Assembly: GCA_964633225.1 (NCBI GenBank)
Contig: CAZWFQ010000057.1
Span: 1 to 22,942 of the forward strand
DNA length: 22,942 bases
Direction: 5' to 3'
Source: JAKQIM01 sp964633225
Lineage (GTDB): Bacteria; Chloroflexota; Anaerolineae; Anaerolineales; UBA4823
This document shows positions 1 through 8,012 of the stretch, piece by piece. The notes beneath the pieces were generated by a model, which saw nothing but the letters and a program-made list of their open reading frames with translations, made no database searches and was not told the DNA's origin. Each line of letters starts with the position of its first letter. The first letter of the stretch is position 1. The position numbers were made by a program, and so were the translations under genes.

Positions 1-23
1 GCCTGGATGACGATACTGAGCAT
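1..23 (-). CDS. 5' end of the gene following the CpaF ATPase (possibly tadB-like), cut by the window edge
   Basis: An ATG on the minus strand at 23-21 opens a frame that runs off the window edge and encodes only MLSIVIQ. It begins 5 bases after the stop of the ATPase gene on the same strand. In tad/cpa loci the ATPase gene is usually followed by the inner-membrane platform genes tadB and tadC, and a hydrophobic N-terminus fits. Seven residues cannot identify a family, and no clear ribosome binding site is visible, so this rests mainly on position. Confidence 0.3.
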
Positions 24-28
24 AGGGA

Positions 29-1345
29 TCAGCGCTTTGGGGGTTGAGATTGGGCTTTTACCTCAGCGGCGCTGAGGGGCAGCGCGCCAAAGATCTCGCC
101 GCCTAGCTTATAGCCTACTACTTCCAACCGTGGAGAGAATAACGGGCGCAGGCCGGTGGCCTTGAGCTGGCCGGTGATCTTTCCATCAGGCCCAACGCCG
201 GTCTGTTCGAACTTGAAGATGTCTGACATGGTGATGATATCCCCTTCCATGCCCGAGATTTCAGTAATGTGGGTCACCTTACGCGTGCCATCCGATAAAC
301 GCCCCAGGTGTACCACTAGGTTAAAAGCCGAGGCTGCCTGGCGCCGGATGGCGATGAGTGGCAGCTCCAGCCCGGCCATCAGCACCATGGTCTCTAGGCG
401 GGCCATGGCGTCGCGTGGTGAGTTGGCATGCAGGGTGGTCAGCGAGCCGTGGTGGCCGGTGTTCATGGCCTGCAGCATATCCAGCGCCTCGCCTGAACGC
501 ACCTCTCCCACGATGATGCGGTCTGGGCGCATGCGCAGGCAGTTGCGCACCAGGTCGCGGGCGCTGATCTCGCCGCTGCCTTCTACGCCGCGCGCTTTTG
601 TCTCCAGGCGGATGACGTGCTTCTGTTTAAGTTGCAGCTCTACGGCATCTTCGATGGTGATGATGCGCTCGCGTTCGGGGATGAAGCTGGAGAGCACATT
701 GAGCATGGTGGTCTTGCCCGAGCTGGTAGGCCCAGAGATGAGGATGTTCAGGCGCGCTGCCACGCAGGCTTGCAGGAATTCGGACATGTGCTCGGTGAGG
801 GTTCCAAAGCGGATCATGTCTTCCATTGACATGGTATTCAGCAAGAATTTGCGGATGGTGATGCAGGGGCCTACTGCTGAGATGGGAGGAATGATGGCGT
901 TGACGCGCGAGCCATCTGGCAGGCGGGCATCGGCCATGGGGCGGTCGGCATCTACGCTGCGCCCAAGCGGGTGTAGGATGCGGTCGATCATGCGCAGCAC
1001 ATGCTCTTCATTCTCGAAGTGTGCGGTTGTTTCGATCAATTCGCCGTTGCGTTCGATGAAGATCTGCCTGGGACCATTGACCATGATCTCGCTGATGCTG
1101 GGGTCATCTAGGAAGGGCTGGAGCGGCCCATATCCGGCCATCTCATCCAGCACCTCACGGAACAGGCCCAGGTGCACTTGCTCATCTAACTGCACGCGCG
1201 TGCGAGCATATACCTGGGGCAGCAGCTCGGTGATGCGGGCGCGCACCTGGCCAGGGGCAGGTGGGTTGGCCTCGATCTCTTGGCGCAGGGTGGTCACCAG
1301 GTGGCCCTTCAGGCGGGCCAGCTCAGGATTAGTCAGTGGAGGCAT
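29..1345 (-). CDS. cpaF: CpaF/TadA-family secretion ATPase (tad/Flp pilus type)
   Basis: This 438-aa protein is a cytoplasmic hexameric ATPase of the type II/IV secretion superfamily, which powers assembly of Flp/Tad pili. All four family motifs are present. The Walker A motif GPTSSGKT is at residues 205-212, the Asp box ITIEDAVEL starts near 229, the Walker B region RIIVGEVR has its Glu at 281, and the His box GHHGSLTTLHANSP is at about 297-310. The N-terminal part contains ADARLPDGSRVNA, typical of the CpaF domain before the P-loop. The length is normal for the family. The ATG at 1345 lacks a Shine-Dalgarno sequence, but a perfect TATAAT box lies six bases upstream, so the transcript may be leaderless. 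The next gene starts 5 bases after the stop, which suggests a tad operon continuing beyond the window. CpaF is preferred over PilB/GspE because of the size and the absence of an N-terminal GspE domain. Confidence 0.93.
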   Translation of the reverse strand: MPPLTNPELARLKGHLVTTLRQEIEANPPAPGQVRARITELLPQVYARTRVQLDEQVHLGLFREVLDEMAGYGPLQPFLDDPSISEIMVNGPRQIFIERNGELIETTAHFENEEHVLRMIDRILHPLGRSVDADRPMADARLPDGSRVNAIIPPISAVGPCITIRKFLLNTMSMEDMIRFGTLTEHMSEFLQACVAARLNILISGPTSSGKTTMLNVLSSFIPERERIITIEDAVELQLKQKHVIRLETKARGVEGSGEISARDLVRNCLRMRPDRIIVGEVRSGEALDMLQAMNTGHHGSLTTLHANSPRDAMARLETMVLMAGLELPLIAIRRQAASAFNLVVHLGRLSDGTRKVTHITEISGMEGDIITMSDIFKFEQTGVGPDGKITGQLKATGLRPLFSPRLEVVGYKLGGEIFGALPLSAAEVKAQSQPPKR

Positions 1346-1351
1346 ATTGTG

Positions 1352-1357
1352 ATTATA
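1352..1357 (-). promoter_or_regulatory. -10 box for the CpaF gene, possibly leaderless
   Basis: The minus strand reads TATAAT here, followed by six bases (CACAAT) and then the ATG at 1345. Transcription initiating about seven bases after the -10 box would begin at the start codon itself. No good -35 hexamer is seen at the usual distance. The octamer ATTATAAT (1352-1359) is self-complementary, so it could also serve the plus strand. Confidence 0.45.
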
Positions 1358-1381
1358 ATGTGTTTAACAGATTATTGTATT

Positions 1382-1475
1382 AACGGCTTTAGCCGTTGCA
1401 ACATGCGCAGACGATCGTAGTAACGACATCAGTCGTTATGGGGTGGGCGGCAGCGGTTGAGGCCGCCACTACGAT
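1382..1475. repeat. Palindrome cluster with a predicted three-way-junction fold (REP-like element)
   Basis: Four inverted repeats are packed into 94 bases. A free hairpin AACGGC-TTTA-GCCGTT lies at 1382-1397. An outer stem ATCGTAGT (1414-1421) pairs perfectly with ACTACGAT (1468-1475). It encloses AACGAC-ATCA-GTCGTT (1422-1437) and GGCGGC/GCCGCC (1446-1451 with 1462-1467). The second arm abuts the outer stem directly, so the element can fold as a three-way junction. It fills the space between the CpaF gene and the radical SAM gene and ends just before the latter's ribosome binding site. The layout resembles interspersed palindromic (REP/BIME-like) elements, but no second copy lies in this window. 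It could instead be a structured leader of the downstream mRNA. Confidence 0.6.
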
Positions 1476-1498
1476 ATGGTTGGAAAGGATGGTGGATG

Positions 1499-2235
1499 AT
1501 GGCAACCCTCGGCGAGCTACTCGATGAAATGACCGTGCCCGGAGAGCTGGCAGAGAAGCTGGAAGACAATGCCGTGCGCTGCACAGCCTGCGCCCACCGC
1601 TGCCTGGTGAAGGATGGGCGGCGCGGCATCTGCCAGGTACGCTTTAACCAAGGCGGCGAGCTGCGCGTTCCTTGGGGTTACGTGGCTGGCTTGCAGGCCG
1701 ACCCGATCGAAAAGAAGCCTTTCTATCACTTCCTGCCTGGCGCAGACGCCCTCACCTTTGGCATGCTGGGCTGCAATTTTCACTGCGGATTCTGTCAAAA
1801 CTGGCTCTCCTCCCAGGTGCTGCGCGATCCTCAAGCCAACGAGTCGATCGGCTACATTCGCCGCGCCAGCCCTGAGCAGATCGTGGCGGCGGGCAAACGG
1901 ACCGGGGCAGGGATCGTGGCTTCGTCTTACAACGAGCCGCTCATCACCAGCGAATGGGCCGTGGCCATCTTCCGCCAGGCCGTGCAGGCAGGGATGAAAT
2001 GCGTCTACGTCTCCAACGGCAACGCTACCCCAGAAGTGCTGGAGTACCTGCGCCCCTACCTGAGCGGCTATAAGATCGACCTGAAGACGATGCAAGATAA
2101 ACAGTACCGCCGCCTGGGCGGGGTCTTGCAGAACGTGCTCGATACCATCCGCCGGGCGCATGCCATGGGGCTGTGGGTGGAGGTGGTTACCCTGGTGATC
2201 CCCGGCTTCAACGACAGCACCGAAGAATTAATGGA
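1499..2235 (+). CDS. amrS: AmmeMemoRadiSam system radical SAM enzyme, 3' part lost in the N gap
   Basis: This is a radical S-adenosylmethionine enzyme related to pyruvate formate-lyase activating enzyme. The SAM-binding iron-sulfur motif CxxxCxxC is seen as GCNFHCGFCQNW (Cys 92, 96 and 99). An N-terminal cysteine set (Cys 28, 31, 35, 45; CTACAHRC then GICQVRF) is typical of the AmrS subgroup, which is usually encoded with AMMECR1 and Memo proteins of unknown joint function. Neither partner is visible here. The start is ATG at 1499 (MATLGELL), with AAAGGA nine bases upstream. The adjacent ATG at 1496 is equally possible. A frame extending back to 1457 lacks a ribosome binding site and enters the palindrome element. 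About 245 residues are present and the family is usually about 330-350 aa, so roughly 90 residues are missing into the gap at 2236. The apparent reading frame beyond the gap is only the antisense of the next gene. Confidence 0.88.
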
Positions 2236-2335
2236 NNNNNNNNNNNNNNNNNNNNNNNNNNNNNNNNNNNNNNNNNNNNNNNNNNNNNNNNNNNNNNNNN
2301 NNNNNNNNNNNNNNNNNNNNNNNNNNNNNNNNNNN
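2236..2335. other. Assembly gap of 100 N
   Basis: The run of N is exactly 100 bases, which suggests a placeholder. The flanks share no overlap. The radical SAM gene enters from the left and the acetyltransferase gene enters from the right on the opposite strand, both unfinished. The missing C-terminal parts together need more than 100 bases, so the true gap is probably several hundred bases. Confidence 0.95.
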
Positions 2336-3306
2336 TTATATTCCTCATCCCCGCGCATGAAGTCGAAGTGGCCGCGCTGGTTCTGGTTGGCCCACTGCAA
2401 GAGATACCCCAGCAGCACCCAGCCTGGCGAAAGCTCGCGGAAGCTGAAATCCAGGCCAGAGTTGTAAACCCAGATGTGGTTGCCGTAATCGAAGTTCAGG
2501 TAGCCGGCGGCCTTCTTTCCCTCCACCTCCAAGAAGGCCAACTGCAGCCAACCGGCGCTGAAGGCTGCCCGGGCCGCAGCCTGCATCTGGGTGCGCATGG
2601 CGGCGGTCAAGAAGAGCGCTTTCTCAGGGTCTTGGGCCATCAAGCGCATAAAATCATCCATCTCGGCTTGCAAGCTGGCCTCGTCTTGGACAATGTACCA
2701 GCGCATCGGCAGGCCGCTTTCTTCGGCCCGGCGCATCTTGCGGCGGATCTCGTGGCGCTGCTTCTTGTCCACCTGCTCAGCCAGGTATTTCTCCCAATCG
2801 CCAGGCAAGGCGATGTAAGGGCAGTGCTGCAGGGGTTCTTCTTCCAGGGTCCAGCCGCGTTCGTGGGCAGCCTCTGCCAGGGCGGGCAGGCTGGGAGAGC
2901 CCTCTGGTAGGTTGTACAGATCCAGCAGGTCAACGTGTGGGGCCTGCGGGCCGGATAACATTTCGATCAGCCCAGCCAAAAAATCGCCCAGGTCTGTGGG
3001 CCGGGCCAGCACGTCCAGGTAGTCGGATATCTCGATGCTGCCCAAGAACATCAGGGCGCGTTCGCCGTCCCGGTTGGTGGTTGAGAAGAGCGGGGCAATG
3101 CCCGCCAGTTTTCTATCCGGGTGGCGGGCGATCACCACGTACAATTCGCCTGCTGGCCATTCGCCGCCGCCCAGGGTTTGCCACCAGGCGGCCAGGTATT
3201 CATAGCGCAAGAATGGCACGTCACTTGCACTTTCTGCTAACAAGGCATTCCATTCGCCTGCCAGGGTTTCCAGCTCGGCGAGGGTGCGAATCACAGTAAA
3301 ATTCAT
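2336..3306 (-). CDS. GNAT acetyltransferase of the CelD/BcsL type, 3' end lost in the N gap
   Basis: About 323 residues are visible. The N-terminus (MNFTVIRTLAELETLAGEWN, then DVPFLRYEYLAAWW) and the late motif GHFDFMRGDEEY match the Acetyltransf_6 (CelD/BcsL, GNAT-fold) family. Members N-acylate sugars or other envelope precursors, or resemble FemAB-type aminoacyltransferases. The substrate here cannot be inferred. The start at 3306 is supported by GGAG five bases upstream. The protein is normally about 350-380 aa, so the last few dozen residues lie in the gap at 2236-2335. It converges with the radical SAM gene and diverges from the gene at 3382, so it is probably transcribed alone. It is presumably cytoplasmic, as no signal peptide or membrane segment is seen. 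Confidence 0.82.
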
Positions 3307-3362
3307 GCTTTCTCCATTTTGTTTTCACTTGCCCAAACGGCACACAACTTGCATTTTACCAG

Positions 3363-3368
3363 TATAAT
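3363..3368 (+). promoter_or_regulatory. -10 box for the 804-aa protein gene, very short leader
   Basis: A perfect TATAAT lies 13 bases before the ATG at 3382, so transcription would begin about six or seven bases upstream of the start codon. No Shine-Dalgarno sequence precedes this ATG. No convincing -35 box lies 16-18 bases upstream of the hexamer. Confidence 0.45.
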
Positions 3369-3381
3369 TTCACATACAACT

Positions 3382-5796
3382 ATGAAATCTTCGTTAGACC
3401 TTAATCTTCTGCCTCTGGCTCGCCTGGGGGGCCAGGAATTGACTGAGCTGCCCGGCCTTTACACCAGCACTGCGCCGCGCAAGACGGCCCGCGGGCGCGA
3501 GAATGACGCCCTGGTGCTTTACCTGAGCGTGGCAGGCAATGCGCCCCTGCCTGCCGACCAGCTCAGCGACATGCTGCAGCGCCTGGCGCAGAAGTATTAC
3601 AAGACCTCCGGCAGTGTCACGGCTGCCATGCGCACCATGGCCGATGGTCTGAACTTGATCTTGTTGGATCGCAATCTGCGCAGCTCGAACGCCGGTAAGC
3701 AGGGTGTTGGCCGCCTGGCGCTGATTGTGCTGCATGGCGAGACGGTGTACCTGGGGCACTGCGGTCCTCTACACACCTTTTTGGTCACGCCGCAGGAAAC
3801 GAAAGAATTTTACGATCCGCAGGGCGGGCGCGGCCTGGGACTGAGCCGCACCACTGCGCTGCGCTTCTACCAGGTGCCGCTGCAAGGGGGTGATTTTTTG
3901 GTCTGCGCCCCACAAGTGCCGCCTGGGTGGAATGCCAACGTCCTGCGTCACCCTCAACGCCTGGGGATGGAAGGCATGCGCCGCCAGTTGTTGGATCTTG
4001 CTTCGGGCGAGCTCGAATCGACACTCATTCAAGCTCAGCTGGGCGAGGGCAGGCTGCGCGTACTGCGGCGCAAACCCGGGGTCAGCGATATGGCCCATGC
4101 CACCGCACCAACTGAGCAGCCCACCGCTGCACCCGCGGCGGCCCAGCCGCCCAGCGCGCCGGACCGGCTATCGCCCCTGCCAGCCGTACCTGAAGAAGCG
4201 GCTGTGATTGCCCTGCCCGCTGTAACAGCCGAGGTCAGCCAGCCTGTGCCGCCTGCCGGATCAGACATAACCAGCCCAGCGGCCCCATCGGCTGAGCCGG
4301 AGATCGGCGCCCGGCCTGAGTTGATCTCCAGCAGCGGTCTGCGGCGCACCGGCCCCGGCCCTGATGCTGTTCGCCCGGCACCATCCCCTGTTCCAGCCCC
4401 GCCGGCCGAGGCAGTCCCGGCTGCTGAGCAGGTCTCGGCCGCTGAGACCCAGTCTCGCCCAGAGCGCAAAGCGCGCCGCACCCGGGGCGGTGATGCGGCC
4501 CCTATGCTCAGGGTAGTGGGCACGCTGGGCAGTGCCCTGGGCACCACCCTGGCGGCCTTTGCCCGCGGCCTGGGTAAGCTGCTGCGCAATATTTTGCCGG
4601 ATGAAGGGCTGCTGCACCTGCCGCCTTCTGTGATGATCTTTGTTGCCCTGGCTGTGCCGGTGGTATTGAGTACCATCGGGGGCATGGTGTACGCCCAGCG
4701 CGGCCGGGCCACCCAATACCAGGTTTATTATGAACAGGCTTTCAAGGCTGCCGAGAGCGCTGCCCAGCAGACCGAACCCGCCGTGCTGCGCCAGGCCTGG
4801 AATGACGTGTTGGCTACGGTGGACAAAGCCGAATACTACCAGTCTACTGAACAGTCGCAGGCCCTGCGTTTGCAGGCCCAACAAGCCCTCGACCGGCTGG
4901 ACGGCATTGAGCGATTGCTCTTCCAGCCGGCTGTGATTGGCGGCCTGGGTGATACGATCCAGGTGGCTGGCCTGGTGGCCTCAGAGACAGACCTCTACAT
5001 ATTGAACGGGGCGCAGGGCAATGTGCTGCGGGCGGTGTTCACCAGCAGCGGCTATAAGATCGATCCTGAATTCCAGTGCGGCCCCACCTATGGCCCCACC
5101 ATCGTCGGCCCGTTGGTAGATATCGTGGCCCTGCCCAAAGGCTCGGTCGAAAACGCCACCTTGCTGGGCATGGATGCCAGTGGGAGCATCATCTACTGCA
5201 TCCCCGGTGGCGAACAACCGCTCACGGCTTCGCTGGCCCCGCCGAATACCGGCTTTGGCATCCCCTCTGCTTTTGACCTGGATATGGGTGACCTGTTCAT
5301 CCTGGATCGGGACGTGAACGCAGTTTGGGTTTACCGCAACATGGATACGCGCTCTCAGCCGCGCCTGTTCTTTGGCGACGATATCCCCCCCATGCAAGAT
5401 GTGATCGACCTGGCAGTCAATAACGATGATCTATACTTGTTGCATAGCGATGGGCACATCACCCAGTGCATCTTCAGCGGCATGACCGCCGCACCCACGC
5501 GCTGTGAAGACCCCTTCGTCTTCTCTGACGCGCGTCCGGGCCGAGCGGGTGGGCGCGTGATCTCAGACGCCCTGTTTAACGAGCTCTATTTCTCCTCACC
5601 GCCGGATCCTTCTATTTACATGCTGGATCCCGATAACCAGGCCATCTATCACTTCAGCGTCCGGCTGGCAATGCAGCGCCAATACCGCGCCTCCCAGCCC
5701 CTGCCAGAAGGCCCCGCCACGGCCTTTGCCCTCAGCCCCAACCGGCTGGTCTTTATTGCCGTGGGCTACGAGATCTTTTACGCGGCTTTGCCGTAA
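3382..5796 (+). CDS. Membrane protein with a degenerate PP2C-like N-terminus and a propeller-like C-terminus, function unknown
   Basis: This gene encodes 804 residues. Residues 1 to about 235 have the spacing of a PP2C-type phosphatase fold (ALIVLHGETVYLGHCGPLHTF, then a late FLVCAPQVP strand). The metal-binding aspartates of active PP2C enzymes are not evident, so it may be a pseudophosphatase. A long Pro/Ala-rich linker follows (about 240-370). There is then one membrane segment near 413-438 (PSVMIFVALAVPVVLSTIGG) and a helical, possibly coiled-coil stretch rich in Gln, Ala and Glu (about 445-515). The rest is a repetitive beta-rich region with LYIL, LFIL and LYLL strands, suggesting a beta-propeller outside the membrane. 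The start at 3382 is chosen over a TTG at 3319 because a TATAAT box lies between the two, although no ribosome binding site is present. I do not recognise a characterised homologue. A role in envelope sensing or signalling is only a guess from the domain order. Confidence 0.8.
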   Translation: MKSSLDLNLLPLARLGGQELTELPGLYTSTAPRKTARGRENDALVLYLSVAGNAPLPADQLSDMLQRLAQKYYKTSGSVTAAMRTMADGLNLILLDRNLRSSNAGKQGVGRLALIVLHGETVYLGHCGPLHTFLVTPQETKEFYDPQGGRGLGLSRTTALRFYQVPLQGGDFLVCAPQVPPGWNANVLRHPQRLGMEGMRRQLLDLASGELESTLIQAQLGEGRLRVLRRKPGVSDMAHATAPTEQPTAAPAAAQPPSAPDRLSPLPAVPEEAAVIALPAVTAEVSQPVPPAGSDITSPAAPSAEPEIGARPELISSSGLRRTGPGPDAVRPAPSPVPAPPAEAVPAAEQVSAAETQSRPERKARRTRGGDAAPMLRVVGTLGSALGTTLAAFARGLGKLLRNILPDEGLLHLPPSVMIFVALAVPVVLSTIGGMVYAQRGRATQYQVYYEQAFKAAESAAQQTEPAVLRQAWNDVLATVDKAEYYQSTEQSQALRLQAQQALDRLDGIERLLFQPAVIGGLGDTIQVAGLVASETDLYILNGAQGNVLRAVFTSSGYKIDPEFQCGPTYGPTIVGPLVDIVALPKGSVENATLLGMDASGSIIYCIPGGEQPLTASLAPPNTGFGIPSAFDLDMGDLFILDRDVNAVWVYRNMDTRSQPRLFFGDDIPPMQDVIDLAVNNDDLYLLHSDGHITQCIFSGMTAAPTRCEDPFVFSDARPGRAGGRVISDALFNELYFSSPPDPSIYMLDPDNQAIYHFSVRLAMQRQYRASQPLPEGPATAFALSPNRLVFIAVGYEIFYAALP

Positions 5797-5800
5797 AATA

Positions 5801-5833
5801 GGATGGCGGCGATAACTTGAATCGCCGCCATCC
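5801..5833 (-). terminator. Perfect hairpin closing the CHAT operon, possibly bidirectional
   Basis: A 13-bp perfect stem GGATGGCGGCGAT / ATCGCCGCCATCC encloses a 7-base loop between two convergent genes that stop at 5796 and 5842. On the minus strand it is followed by TATTTTA, a U-rich tail. On the plus strand the tail is weak (TGTAAAC). It therefore fits best as an intrinsic terminator for the minus-strand genes that start at 10967. Confidence 0.8.
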
Positions 5834-5841
5834 TGTAAACA

Positions 5842-6474
5842 TCAAACCTTTCGACCACCCTTCAGCGAATCTTGCAATTTCTTCAAGCCCTCCAGGTCCC
5901 CGGCGCCTGCCAGGCGGGCCTGTTCGGGCCAGGTGGTGGGATCGCCCAGGCGCAGGTTGGCGGCTTTCAAGATTTCGCTCAGCCTCTCCACCGGGGTAGC
6001 TGCCAATTGAGCAAAGGTTGCGATCCCGGCTTCTTTGAACACGCTGGCGATCTTCGGCCCAATGCCCTCAATGATCTGTAAGTCATCTGGGGTCACAGGA
6101 ACCGCCACGGCGGGGACGCTGGGCAGTTCAACCTCAGGCATTTCTACGCCCGGCACTTCGACGCTGGGTGTTTCTATGCCCGGCACTTCAATGGCTGGGG
6201 TTACCACCACCGGCTCTACCCTGAGCGGCTCAACCTGGGGCAGCTCAACGCTGGGCGCGGTGGCCTGTGCCGGAGCCGCATGGGCATCGTGCTCGCCATG
6301 ACCATGTTCGGCAGGGGGTGTTTCGGTGTGGGCCGCATTACGGCTCAGCGCCCAGACCAGGATGAGGATGATGATGGCCAGCAGCAGCAAGATCAGCCAC
6401 CAGGGAAAGCGATTTTCTTCTTCCTGCAAATGGATGAGGAAGAGCGGAACCAGGGACAGTGCTTGTTGGAACAT
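5842..6474 (-). CDS. Membrane-anchored helix-hairpin-helix protein
   Basis: This 210-aa protein has a membrane segment at residues 24-44 (PWWLILLLLAIIILILVWAL) and a His-rich patch near 57-66. A Val/Pro/Glu-rich repetitive stretch follows at about 75-128, built on units such as VEVPG, VEMPE and VELPS. The C-terminal domain begins DDLQIIEGIGPKIASVFKEAGI and ends with TWPEQARLAGAGDLEGLKKL, a helix-hairpin-helix module of the DUF4332-like kind. Such modules bind DNA in many proteins, although this form also appears as an appendage in proteins of unknown role. The start at 6474 is supported by AAGGAGGG about eight bases upstream. It lies 71 bases after the preceding minus-strand gene and before the terminator at 5801-5833, so it may be the last gene of the CHAT operon. 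How a membrane anchor and a DNA-binding-like module work together is not known. Confidence 0.8.
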   Translation of the reverse strand: MFQQALSLVPLFLIHLQEEENRFPWWLILLLLAIIILILVWALSRNAAHTETPPAEHGHGEHDAHAAPAQATAPSVELPQVEPLRVEPVVVTPAIEVPGIETPSVEVPGVEMPEVELPSVPAVAVPVTPDDLQIIEGIGPKIASVFKEAGIATFAQLAATPVERLSEILKAANLRLGDPTTWPEQARLAGAGDLEGLKKLQDSLKGGRKV

Positions 6475-6545
6475 GGGTATTACCCTCCTTCGAGAAAATG
6501 ATCAGCAGAGGATGCCCTGCTGTTGGATCGCGCTATCGCAGCGGC

Positions 6546-8009
6546 CTAAGGCACGGGCGTGGGTATGCCCATGCAATAAGGATAGAGCAGGGCAATGGAT
6601 TGGGCGGCTGATGCCCCCTCGGCCGTGACCCCAATCTGGAAAAACGCCCGTTGGCAGCCCTCAACCGTGGTCATCAGCCGGCCTTCGGGCAGGGGGGTGA
6701 GGGGGTCCGTATGGCTCCAATAGACGTAGTTTTGGCCCTCATCCTGGCCCTGAAAAGCGATCCCGATCACCCAGCCGTTCCAGAAGGGTGCCGGGCCCCA
6801 GGTTTCTAACCACCAGTCTAGCTCCAGGCTGGGTTCTGCTTCGCTGGTGAGGCTCAGCCTTTCACGCACAATGGCGGGATCTTCGTCAGCCGCGTTGTAC
6901 GTGATGACCGTTCTGTCGCGACTGCAATCGGGCAAGAATTGCAAGATGACCGCGTCAAAGAAAAAGCCATTCTGGGCCACCTGCACCAGCAGCACATCCT
7001 GTTGATATTGTGTCAGGTCCACCTGGGTGCTCTTGCCGCCGAAATCCAGGCTTTGCTGCAGGACGATGCTGCCGCCGGGTGCGGCGCGCACCAATACGGC
7101 CGCCGGGTTGAGCCCCAGGCCTCGGAACAGATCTGGCTCAGCAATCTTGATCTCCAGCGAGCGCACCCCGCAGCCGCGTGCGTTGGATGTGCTTTCGACG
7201 GCCGCCTCCATGCGCACCTCTGGTACCTTGAAGTCGGGCCAATCTACCTCATCGCTGCCGCCAGCCTGGGGTAACTGGGTTGGGGCAGGCGTAGCGGTGA
7301 ACACGCTGGCCATCTGTGTGCTCGCCACAGATGCGGTGGCGGTGGCCTTTTGCGCCGGGGGCGATGCGACAATCGCCGTGAAAGTGACCGTGGCCTCAGA
7401 CGTGGCTTGGGCAGCTTCTTCAGTTGGCGGGAGAGCCGTGCCGGTAGCGGGCACGATGACTTCAGGTGTCATCATCCCTGGCGTCTTGCTGGGCTCTGGG
7501 GTGGCACTGCTCGGCCGGATAAGGCTTTCATGCGTGGCCGTCAGCCTGGCGGCATGTGCCACTTCAGTCCCCTGCGCGTTGAGCGTGGCGACCGAAGCAG
7601 CACTCTGGCTGCGAAGCTGCGGCCCGATCAAGATGGCATAAGACGCAGCAATCAAGAGCGCCAAACCCGCCAGGCTGCCCACCGCTGCCGCCCAAAAGGC
7701 TGGCTTGCGCAAGAGAGCCGTCCAGGGCTGCCCTGCCGGTGGGCGTGGGGTGGGCGTGCTGGTTTCCAGGGCCGGGCGCAGGGTGGTATCAGGATATTCG
7801 CCAGTTTGATCGAACACATACGAAGCCCAATAGCGCAGGTTGGCGCGCAACTGCGAGCGGTCGCGTGGATCACCCACCTGGGCCGCCTCGGTTTTTACGC
7901 GTTCGATATGCGCCCGCACCGCCGCCAGCATGGCTTTGGCATCGCCGCTGGCATCCTGCTGATCCAGCAGTTTTTGATGTTCGGTCTGCAATGTTTCGTA
8001 CATGCTCAT
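6546..8009 (-). CDS. Single-pass membrane protein with a large extracytoplasmic domain, CHAT operon partner
   Basis: I do not recognise this 487-aa protein. The N-terminal 80 residues are helical and charged (YETLQTEHQKLLDQQDA; QLRANLRYWASYVFDQTG), resembling a small cytoplasmic interaction domain. A membrane segment spans about 104-127 (FWAAAVGSLAGLALLIAASY) and is preceded by basic residues, which favours N-in, C-out. A Thr/Pro/Ala-rich linker covers about 150-255. The C-terminal part (about 260-487) looks beta-rich and contains four cysteines (RGCGVR, PDCSRD, EGCQRA, PYCMGI) that could form two disulfides outside the cell. The start at 8009 has AAAGGA seven bases upstream, and the gene begins 3 bases after the stop of the GD-repeat gene, so the two are translationally close. 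The position suggests the membrane sensor or outlet of the CHAT unit, which is inference. Confidence 0.75.
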   Translation of the reverse strand: MSMYETLQTEHQKLLDQQDASGDAKAMLAAVRAHIERVKTEAAQVGDPRDRSQLRANLRYWASYVFDQTGEYPDTTLRPALETSTPTPRPPAGQPWTALLRKPAFWAAAVGSLAGLALLIAASYAILIGPQLRSQSAASVATLNAQGTEVAHAARLTATHESLIRPSSATPEPSKTPGMMTPEVIVPATGTALPPTEEAAQATSEATVTFTAIVASPPAQKATATASVASTQMASVFTATPAPTQLPQAGGSDEVDWPDFKVPEVRMEAAVESTSNARGCGVRSLEIKIAEPDLFRGLGLNPAAVLVRAAPGGSIVLQQSLDFGGKSTQVDLTQYQQDVLLVQVAQNGFFFDAVILQFLPDCSRDRTVITYNAADEDPAIVRERLSLTSEAEPSLELDWWLETWGPAPFWNGWVIGIAFQGQDEGQNYVYWSHTDPLTPLPEGRLMTTVEGCQRAFFQIGVTAEGASAAQSIALLYPYCMGIPTPVP

Positions 8010-8012
8010 GGC

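Noticed and set aside
156..1352. 398-codon plus-strand open frame
   Set aside because: It is the antisense of the CpaF gene. Its translation is rich in Arg, Ser and Met without domain motifs, and all CpaF motifs are on the other strand.
2173..2910. Open frames running through the first N gap on either strand
   Set aside because: They join unrelated sequence across a placeholder of unknown length. After the gap they are antisense to the acetyltransferase.
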